Made by a program: the position numbers and the translations under genes. Under the pieces are notes generated by a model that was given only the letters and a program-made list of their open reading frames with translations, did no database searches and had not been told where the DNA came from. Positions 7,250 to 12,046 of a stretch of 12,046 nt of DNA are shown here, piece by piece. Every line of letters begins with the position of its first letter. The stretch's first letter is position 1. The stretch comes from Thermoproteota archaeon (lineage in GTDB: Archaea > Thermoproteota > Thermoprotei_A > Sulfolobales > Pyrodictiaceae): the NCBI GenBank assembly GCA_013153105.1, contig JAADFC010000052.1:1-12046 (forward strand), read 5' to 3'.

Positions 7250-7327
7250 TGGTGGGCCCGGGGGGATTCGAACCCCCGACCTCCCGGTTATCAGCCGGGC
7301 GCTCTGACCGGGCTGAGCTACGGGCCC
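7250..7327 (-). tRNA. tRNA-Ile, anticodon GAT, with encoded CCA
   Basis: The minus strand folds into a complete cloverleaf. The acceptor stem is GGGCCCG with CGGGCCC, the D-arm is GCTC/GAGC, and the anticodon stem is CCCGG/CCGGG around the loop CTGATAA. The T-arm is GGGGG/CCCCC around TTCGAAT, and the discriminator is A. The anticodon GAT (plus-strand bases 7290-7292) reads isoleucine codons ATC/ATT. CCA is encoded at 7252-7250. There is no intron. Every stem is strongly GC-paired, as in hyperthermophiles. The promoter is not obvious. Confidence 0.97.
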
Positions 7328-7550
7328 ACTACATGCTCCACGTTGCGGGCCGGCTCCCCGGGAGGCCCCCGGGCCCCTGTGGAGGCTTGGCCCCAGCCAA
7401 CGGAGCGTGGCTATCGACCCTCTGGTTTTCAAGGTTTCTCCTGGGTAGCGGCCCGGCCGGGGGCCGCGGGTGATGTGCACGCGACGAGCCGAGCCCCTCG
7501 CGGGCTGTGGGGTTGAAGAGCCGGCTGACGCGGCGCCCCAGCGCCGGTGG
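7328..7550. other. GC-rich gap between sufD and tRNA-Ile, no protein gene seen
   Basis: This 223-base stretch lies downstream of sufD and upstream of the tRNA. On the minus strand a TATA-like core (CTTGAAAA, near 7427-7434) could drive the tRNA with a leader of roughly 80 bases. Several GC inverted repeats lie near 7355-7400. On the plus strand, 7464-7533 has boxes reminiscent of a C/D guide RNA, discussed as a finding. No ORF here has coding support. Confidence 0.4.
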
Positions 7551-8672
7551 CTACTGCTGCCCCATCCCGGCCGCGTCGGCAGCCAGCGCGTGGAGGGTGC
7601 CGCTTAGCGTTTCCAGGGTGGAGGCCAGCTTCTCCAGCTTGCCTGCTGTTATGAGCTCCACCGCCTCCCTCGTGGATAGGCCGCGGCTGGCGAGGTAGAA
7701 GAGCGCGTCCCTGGAGGCCTTCTCCTGGGATGCGTGGTGGCTCGCCTCCTCTACGTCGCCGGTATCTATCTCCATCATCGGCGCTGTGTAGCCTCTGCTG
7801 GCCTCGCCGAGCATGAGCACCGAGGCGTCGAAGCTGCTGCGGCTCTTCCTGGCCCTCCGGGTGACCCTGGCCGTGCCCCGTGCGGCCACCAGGCTCTCGT
7901 CGAAGGCTAGCCCCTCCAGCGCCGCTCTCGCCGCGGTGGCTGGGGCGTCCTGGACCGTGTCGAGTATGTAGTCGAGCCTCCCCGACTCCCTGCCGACGGC
8001 GAGGCTGTAGGCCTCGAGGGAGGCGCCGGCGCCTGCTAGGATGCTGACGTCCTCCACCCTCAGCTGGCCCTGGGCGCTCGAGGCGAGGGAGCCGTAGCGC
8101 AGCTCCGAGCCCTCGGCCGCCAGCTTCACCGCTACAAGCCCCATTGCGGGGTCGCGGAGGGGCCCGGTGACCAGGGCCAGCCTGGCGCGGGCGCCGGGGT
8201 CGACGTAGACCTCGAGGACCACGCTACCCGGCCCCGGTGGGATGTAGACGAGGGTCTCGCCGCCCGAGAGCCTGAGGACCAGGTGCCTCGACCCCCAGCC
8301 GCCCCTGGGGCGGCAGAGGGCTATCTTCAGGGGTTCCCCGGTGTTCTCAGCGTAGGCCACCGCTTCCCCGGTGAGCCTAGAGTAGTGGGCCGCCAGCAGC
8401 TTGGAGCCTGCTGGCCTGGCGAGCCTCGCCACAAGCTCCGCCGGCGGCGGGGAGGGGTCGCCGCAGGGGCCGGCGACGAGGTCCCAGTCGCCGCTGGGCC
8501 TCTCCCAGCCGACCTCGCCGCCCTCCACGAGGAGCCGGTTGAAGGGCCTCCAGTCGGTGTAGCTCTTCACCGTCGGCGAGTCCGCTATGGGCTGCCAGTC
8601 GAGCCGCTGGAGCGCCTCCAGCGCCTCCCGCCGCAGCCTCTCCAGGGGAGCCTCCAGGGCTGCCACCGCCAA
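7551..8672 (-). CDS. sufD: SufD-like Fe-S cluster assembly scaffold subunit
   Basis: A 373-residue SufB/SufD-family protein, shorter than bacterial SufD, expected to pair with SufB and bind SufC on the cytoplasmic Fe-S assembly scaffold. The C-terminal half carries the beta-helix core. The end of the core reads VEEASHHASQEKASRDALFYLASRGLS (in part at 307-333), the counterpart of the conserved 'SHGA...LFYL-SRG' segment; His312 fits the conserved SufD histidine. The cysteine that SufB carries in its 'QCDS' motif is absent, which supports SufD rather than a second SufB. The N-terminal 120 residues are divergent. The start is TTG, with GGTGA six bases upstream; that site contains the sufB stop codon, so the two genes should be translationally coupled. 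It is the last gene of the sufCBD operon. Confidence 0.88.
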   Translation of the reverse strand: MAVAALEAPLERLRREALEALQRLDWQPIADSPTVKSYTDWRPFNRLLVEGGEVGWERPSGDWDLVAGPCGDPSPPPAELVARLARPAGSKLLAAHYSRLTGEAVAYAENTGEPLKIALCRPRGGWGSRHLVLRLSGGETLVYIPPGPGSVVLEVYVDPGARARLALVTGPLRDPAMGLVAVKLAAEGSELRYGSLASSAQGQLRVEDVSILAGAGASLEAYSLAVGRESGRLDYILDTVQDAPATAARAALEGLAFDESLVAARGTARVTRRARKSRSSFDASVLMLGEASRGYTAPMMEIDTGDVEEASHHASQEKASRDALFYLASRGLSTREAVELITAGKLEKLASTLETLSGTLHALAADAAGMGQQ

Positions 8673-8685
8673 CTCGTGTCACCCC
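8673..8685 (-). promoter_or_regulatory. sufD ribosome binding site overlapping the sufB stop codon
   Basis: On the minus strand GGGGTGA contains the TGA stop of sufB (8681-8679) and matches the archaeal GGAGGTGA ribosome binding sequence. It is followed by six bases and the TTG start of sufD at 8672. This arrangement links translation of the two scaffold subunits. Confidence 0.7.
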
Positions 8686-10115
8686 ACGCCGCCCAGCTCA
8701 CTGAACTCCAGCTCGACCACCTTGGCGAGCACGCTGGCAACCTCGAGGGGGAGGTTGCGGAGCACATCCTGTATGAACCCCAGCACTATCAGGGCCTTGG
8801 CCTCGCCCTCGCCGAGCCCGCGGCTGGCCAGGTAGAAGAGCTGGTCCTCGCTGAGCCTCCCCACGCTAGCCTCGTGGCCCACCTCGGCCTCGGGCTCCTC
8901 GACCTCGTTCCTCGGGTAGGTGTAGGCTCGGCTCTTCTCGTCGAGCACCAGGCTGTCGCACTGCACGCTACTCACACTCCCCCGGGCGCCCCGCTGCACC
9001 CGGACCAGGCCCCGGTAGACGGCCAGGCCGCCGTCGGCGCTGATGCTCTTCGAGACTATCACGCTCCTAGTCTCGGGGGCCGCGTGTATAGCCTTGGCCC
9101 CTACATCCTTTATCACGGGGCCGTGGGCGAGGGTGACGGAGACGTTCCGGGTCGCCGCGCCGCGGCCACGGAGTATCGTGGCGGGGTAGGTGAAGGTGAG
9201 CCTGCTCCCTATGCTCCCCTCCAGCCACTCCACGTAGGCGCCCTCCTCGGCTATAGCCCTCTTATTGTTGAAGTTGACTATGTTCCTGCTCCAGTTCTGT
9301 ATCGTCGAGAAGTAGAGCCTGCTCCCACGGTGCGCGTACAGCTCCACCATGCCGTCGTGGAAGCTGTACCTCCTCATCACAGGCGCCGCGCAGCCCTCGA
9401 TGAAGTGGACCGACGCGCCCTCCCCGGTGACCACCAGAGTGTGCTCGAACTGGCCCTCCAGCTCGCTGCCTATGAAGAAGAACGCCTCTATAGGCTGCAC
9501 AACCTTCACGCCGGGCGGCACGTAGAGGAAGGCGCCGCCGCTCCACAGTGCGTAGTGGAGCGCGGCGAACTTGTGGTCCGCCATAGGGAAGACTCTGCCG
9601 AAGTACCTCTTCACCAGGTCCGGGTACCGCCTCACGGCCTCCTCCATCGGCAGCAGTACTACACCCTTCCTCCTGAGCTCCTCCTTGGCCTTAGCCAGCA
9701 CCGCCTCGCTGTCGTAGACGGCTGTGAACCCGGAGAGGAACTTGGCCTCCGCCTCGGGGAGGCCGAGCCTCTGGTAGGCCTCCCTAATCCAGTCCGGCAG
9801 GTCCTCCCAGCGCTCCACAAGCTCAGCCCTGGGCTTGACGTAGTAGGCTATCTCCTCGAGGTCTATCTCCTCGATGCCGTAGAGCCACCTGGGCATCGGG
9901 AGCTTCTCGAACATCTCCAGCGCGCGAAGGCGGAGGCGGCGCATCCAGTCGGGCTCCTTCTTCATCCTCGATATCTCCTCAACGAGGCTCCTCTCTATCC
10001 TGCCCCGCAGCTCCACCTCCTTCGGGTAGCCCCTAACGGTTCCGAGCAGCTCCTCCAGCCGGGAGGCCTCTATAAGCTCCTCAACGGGCTTCGCGAGCCT
10101 TACAGCCGCGCCCAC
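8679..10115 (-). CDS. sufB: SufB, Fe-S cluster assembly scaffold
   Basis: SufB receives sulfur and assembles Fe-S clusters with SufC and SufD. From GTG 10115 it is 478 residues, the usual length. The clearest motifs are FIEGCAAP with Cys242 (counterpart of E. coli Cys254), VQCDSLVLDE with Cys386 (counterpart of the essential Cys405) and GHEASVGRLSEDQLFYLASRG (in part, from 413). The core between about 170 and 430 is the right-handed beta-helix of the family. The frame allows a GTG at 10124, but its purine tract would touch the start codon with no spacing, whereas GGGGGTGG at 10128-10121 is five bases from GTG 10115. It lies 47 bases after sufC and six bases before sufD, all on one strand, so one transcript is likely. 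Function is well supported by context and motifs. Confidence 0.96.
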   Translation of the reverse strand: MGAAVRLAKPVEELIEASRLEELLGTVRGYPKEVELRGRIERSLVEEISRMKKEPDWMRRLRLRALEMFEKLPMPRWLYGIEEIDLEEIAYYVKPRAELVERWEDLPDWIREAYQRLGLPEAEAKFLSGFTAVYDSEAVLAKAKEELRRKGVVLLPMEEAVRRYPDLVKRYFGRVFPMADHKFAALHYALWSGGAFLYVPPGVKVVQPIEAFFFIGSELEGQFEHTLVVTGEGASVHFIEGCAAPVMRRYSFHDGMVELYAHRGSRLYFSTIQNWSRNIVNFNNKRAIAEEGAYVEWLEGSIGSRLTFTYPATILRGRGAATRNVSVTLAHGPVIKDVGAKAIHAAPETRSVIVSKSISADGGLAVYRGLVRVQRGARGSVSSVQCDSLVLDEKSRAYTYPRNEVEEPEAEVGHEASVGRLSEDQLFYLASRGLGEGEAKALIVLGFIQDVLRNLPLEVASVLAKVVELEFSELGGVG

Positions 10116-10162
10116 AGCGGCCACCCCCTACACATAGTCGGGATCGGCGTCTATGCATGGAG

Positions 10163-10918
10163 CTAGGACCCGGAGCCGGGACCGGTGTAGCGGCGGTAAC
10201 CCTCGCGGTCGATGCGGTGAGCCAGCTCCGGCCCGCCCTCGTCGACCACGCGGCCGCCGACGAGCACGACAACCCTGTCGGGCTCTATGAACCTGAGTAT
10301 CCTGGCGTAGTGGGTGACTATCAGCAGGCCGGCCCCCTGCTCGCGGAGCCTCTCCGCGGCTGCCGCGATAGTCTTGACACCGTCCACGTCAAGGCCGCTG
10401 TCGGGCTCGTCTAAGAGTGCATAGCGGGGCTTGAGGGCTATCAGCTGGAGCATCTCGCTCCTCTTCTTCTCGCCACCGCTGAAGCCTAGGTTCACGTCGC
10501 GGTAGAGAAGCTCCTCCCTCAGGCCCAGCTCCCTGGCGAGCCTGCGCAGCTCCATGCTGAGCCTCGGGTCCGGCCTCGCCAGGTCGCGGCTGCCCCTCCT
10601 CTTGTTCCAGGCCGCCGTGACCAGCGTCGCCAGCTTCACCCCGGGAACCGGGACGGGGTCCTGGAATGCGAGCATGACGCCGCGGAGGCTTCTCTCCTCC
10701 GGCGGCGTGGAGGTTATGTCCTCACCGTCCAGTTTTATGAAGCCCTTCTCCACGCTGTAGCCGGGGCGGCCCATGACCGTGTAGAGTAGGGTGCTCTTCC
10801 CGCTCCCGTTGGGCCCCATTATGGCCAGGGTTTCGCCCGGCCTGAGGCTGAGTGTGACGCCGTGGAGTATCCTGCGGCCCGACACCGCGACGTGTAGGTC
10901 GCGGACCTCCAGCGTCAA
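10163..10918 (-). CDS. sufC: SufC, ABC-type ATPase of Fe-S cluster assembly
   Basis: SufC is the soluble ABC ATPase that drives conformational change of the SufBD scaffold. From TTG 10918 it has 251 residues, normal for SufC. Motifs in order: Walker A GPNGSGKST (35-43), Q-loop Gln86 in AFQDP, the SufC-specific signature FSGGEKKR (146-153), Walker B YALLDE followed by PDSGLDVDG (166-180) and H-loop His203 in VTHY. The EKKR signature and DSGLD D-loop separate SufC from ordinary transporters. The frame is open back to 11152, but the added residues are low-complexity Ala/Pro/Arg and antisense to the divergent gene. TTG 10918 has GGGGT seven bases upstream, and homology begins immediately after it. 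It is the first gene of the operon, with an AT-rich promoter region at 10940-10969. Confidence 0.95.
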   Translation of the reverse strand: MTLEVRDLHVAVSGRRILHGVTLSLRPGETLAIMGPNGSGKSTLLYTVMGRPGYSVEKGFIKLDGEDITSTPPEERSLRGVMLAFQDPVPVPGVKLATLVTAAWNKRRGSRDLARPDPRLSMELRRLARELGLREELLYRDVNLGFSGGEKKRSEMLQLIALKPRYALLDEPDSGLDVDGVKTIAAAAERLREQGAGLLIVTHYARILRFIEPDRVVVLVGGRVVDEGGPELAHRIDREGYRRYTGPGSGS

Positions 10919-10939
10919 GGCGTGGACCCCGAGAGGCTT

Positions 10940-10969
10940 CTTTAACAGCGGTGAAAGGCTGTAAAAGCT
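10940..10969 (-). promoter_or_regulatory. Candidate promoter of the sufCBD operon
   Basis: Two TATA-like cores are visible on the minus strand. CTTTTACA at about 10968-10961 would start RNA near 10938, leaving about 20 bases before sufC. GTTAAAGA near 10947-10940 would start it almost at the TTG. The first fits better because it leaves room for the GGGGT ribosome binding site at 10930-10926. Confidence 0.45.
10952..10968 (+). promoter_or_regulatory. BRE/TATA promoter of the Tyr-rich gene
   Basis: The plus strand reads TGAAAGGCTGTAAAAGC: a purine-rich BRE followed by a TATA-like core. RNA would start near 10988 and carry a leader of about 35 bases with GGGG at 11013-11016. It overlaps the leftward sufC promoter, so the two transcripts may compete or be co-regulated. 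An alternative core, TTACAATG at 10986-10993, would give an almost leaderless RNA. Confidence 0.4.
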
Positions 10970-10985
10970 GGGGGCCAGAGCCCCC
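10970..10985. repeat. Inverted repeat between the divergent suf and Tyr-rich gene promoters
   Basis: GGGGGC (10970-10975) and GCCCCC (10980-10985) form a 6-bp stem around the 4-base loop CAGA, touching the AT-rich promoter core at 10961-10969. It could be an operator or simply an RNA hairpin in the rightward leader. The stem resembles the one at 1795-1811. Confidence 0.45.
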
Positions 10986-11023
10986 TTACAATGTAGGCCC
11001 CACACTCCAGGCGGGGATGCAGA

Positions 11024-11656
11024 GTGGCGAGGAGCCCCAGGAGCCGCGGCCGCCGCGGCGGCGCGGGCCACGCGGGGGGCCGGGGGGCGGCTGGGAGGCT
11101 GGTGCGGAGCAGCTTCCTGGAGGAGGCCAGCGAGGCGGTGCAGCCTGTCCACGGGCAGGGCTTCTTCTACGTGGGCTACGGCTACATAGCCTACTACATA
11201 GTCTTCGACTACGTCGACCCCCTCGGCTACTACGACACTATAATGAGGGATGAGAGGCTCTACGAGGAGGAGGTCAACAAGCTCTACTACGGTATGCAGG
11301 AGCTCGTTGACAGGGAGGAGGTTAGGGTGAACGGGGAGCGTGTAAGGCCGAAGGTGGCCATGGTAGACATAGGCTTCCGGGGGAGGAGGGACAGGGTGTT
11401 CATAGTGTTCGCCCTCCGGTTCCGCGCCCCCGTCCGGAGCGGGAGGAACGTCTACGAGAACAGGTACGACGTAGAGCCGATAGAGTACAGCTACGAGGCC
11501 TACTGGATATTCCCGCCCGGCTCCAGGATAGAAGAGGTGGACATGGGGACGGGGAGCGAGAGCTGGGACATAGTGGGCGGAAACGTCCTCGCAATATACG
11601 GGAGGAGGGGAGGCACCACCGGGGGCTACGAGAAGATAGTCTTCACAATGCCCTAG
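11024..11656 (+). CDS. Tyrosine-rich conserved-looking protein of unknown function
   Basis: I do not recognise this 210-residue protein. Residues 1-27 are low-complexity Arg/Gly/Ala; the rest looks folded and probably beta-rich. Tyrosine is unusually frequent (18 in all, 11 of them between residues 49 and 89), including paired YY at 57-58, 69-70 and 88-89. There are no cysteines, no clear membrane helix and no catalytic motif that I can name. The GTG start has GGGG seven bases upstream. A second GTG at 11102 (codon 27), with GGGAGG three bases before it, would remove the Arg/Gly tail. Coding use of AGG, ATA and G/C-ending codons matches the neighbours. It is divergent from sufC across about 105 bases with overlapping promoters, and its TAG stop shares a CTAG with the next, convergent gene. 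A link to Fe-S assembly is suggested only by position. Confidence 0.7.
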   Translation: MARSPRSRGRRGGAGHAGGRGAAGRLVRSSFLEEASEAVQPVHGQGFFYVGYGYIAYYIVFDYVDPLGYYDTIMRDERLYEEEVNKLYYGMQELVDREEVRVNGERVRPKVAMVDIGFRGRRDRVFIVFALRFRAPVRSGRNVYENRYDVEPIEYSYEAYWIFPPGSRIEEVDMGTGSESWDIVGGNVLAIYGRRGGTTGGYEKIVFTMP

Positions 11657-12045
11657 TAGACGAACACCCTCACAACCTTACCGGTAACCCTCGCCGTATA
11701 GGATACCGCCTCCTCGCCCACCGACGCGGAGCCGTCGCGCTCGTCGAGGTAGAGCAGCTGCATGAGCCTCTTAGCCGAGTCCACCAGCGCCAGCACCCGC
11801 GAGCCGTCGCCGTGGCAGTCGACGAGGACGTTCCTCGCCAGCAGCCCTATGTCGGCCAGCACCTCGAGGCAGTTCCTACCCGGCGCCGCCGCTTCAACCT
11901 CCCTCCCCGCAGCCACGACCACCGCCGCGGCCAGGGGGTCGAAGTGGCCTCCCACCCTGAGCCCTAGCCTCTGCAGGCTAGCCCGGAAACCCGTCACAGC
12001 GGGCTGCTCAACCGTCGCCACGGGGGCAGGCGCCCTCGGCTCCAC
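11653..12045 (-). CDS. Unknown protein at the window edge, possibly 5'-truncated
   Basis: At least 130 residues are visible, from a GTG one base inside the window; the true start may lie beyond it, or further in at GTG 12021 (codon 9). I cannot name the family. The N-terminal third is Ala/Pro/Val-rich. The middle has an alternating hydrophobic pattern around EVLADIGLLARNVLVDCHGDGSRV (in part 61-84), with Cys59 and Cys77. The C-terminus ends in short beta-like stretches (YTARVTGKVVRVFVY). Codon use is like its neighbours, and its stop overlaps the convergent Tyr-rich gene in a CTAG, both of which favour a real gene. No ribosome binding site can be judged. Confidence 0.5.
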   Translation of the reverse strand: MEPRAPAPVATVEQPAVTGFRASLQRLGLRVGGHFDPLAAAVVVAAGREVEAAAPGRNCLEVLADIGLLARNVLVDCHGDGSRVLALVDSAKRLMQLLYLDERDGSASVGEEAVSYTARVTGKVVRVFVY

Positions 12046-12046
12046 C

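Noticed and set aside
7248..7330. Intron in the tRNA gene
   Set aside because: Crenarchaeal tRNAs often have introns, but here the anticodon stem and 7-base loop are contiguous and the molecule is a normal 75 bases before CCA.
7199..7480. N-terminal extension of the membrane protein frame to 7480
   Set aside because: It would run straight through the tRNA-Ile gene; the translated tRNA gives typical spurious peptide sequence. The start must lie after the tRNA.
8283..10166. Open frame of 627 codons on the plus strand across sufB and part of sufD
   Set aside because: It is antisense to two firmly identified genes. GC-ending codons in those genes leave few TTA/CTA/TCA codons, which keeps this antisense frame open. 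Its product is a His/Leu/Pro/Glu-rich composition without any domain.
10919..11152. N-terminal extension of SufC
   Set aside because: The residues are low-complexity and antisense to the divergent gene, and they cross the promoter region. SufC homology starts right after TTG 10918.
1..12046. CRISPR array, insertion sequence, integrase or defence system
   Set aside because: I saw no regularly spaced direct repeats, no transposase or integrase motifs, no terminal inverted repeats, and no tRNA-derived direct repeat that would mark an attachment site next to tRNA-Ile.

Overview
The window looks like a piece of chromosome from a hyperthermophilic crenarchaeon of the Desulfurococcales/Pyrodictiales kind (Aeropyrum, Hyperthermus, Pyrodictium or Pyrolobus relatives). 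This is inferred from four things: very high G+C by eye, heavy use of AGG and ATA codons, many TTG/GTG starts preceded by GGTGA- or GGGG-type ribosome binding sites, and short archaeal BRE/TATA promoters standing out as AT islands. The gene families also fit: a stand-alone ABC-class ATPase (COG3044), an archaeal SufCBD set, a methanopterin-type MBL enzyme and a crenarchaeal-style aspartate aminotransferase. The species cannot be fixed from the window alone.

Layout, left to right. (1) 81-1766 (+) is a COG3044 ATPase followed by hairpins and a pyrimidine tract. (2) 1933-2472 (-) is a small V4R-like protein with a clear promoter. (3) 2585-3811 (-) is a PLP-dependent aspartate/aromatic aminotransferase. 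(4) 3912-5801 (+) is a prolyl oligopeptidase, divergent from (3); both appear to use one TATA element at 3861-3870. (5) 5798-6661 (-) is an MBL-fold pterin enzyme, convergent with (4) and sharing a CTAG that is the stop codon on both strands. (6) 6746-7198 (-) is a three-helix membrane protein of unknown function, just downstream of (7) a tRNA-Ile(GAT) at 7250-7327 (-). (8) 7551-10918 (-) is an iron-sulfur cluster assembly operon, sufC-sufB-sufD. (9) 11024-11656 (+) is a tyrosine-rich protein of unknown function, divergent from sufC. (10) 11653-12045 (-) is an unknown protein at the window edge, again sharing a CTAG stop with (9).

How the genes work together: the only clear functional unit is the Suf operon. 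SufC (ABC ATPase) and the SufB/SufD scaffold build Fe-S clusters. There is no cysteine desulfurase or A-type carrier beside them, as is common in archaea. The other genes are mostly single housekeeping functions (amino-acid transamination, peptide hydrolysis, C1-carrier pterin synthesis, tRNA). The least explained parts are the Tyr-rich protein next to the Suf promoter, the unknown protein convergent with it, the tRNA-linked membrane protein and the V4R-like protein. I see no transposon, integrase, CRISPR array or phage gene, and no convincing new multi-gene system.
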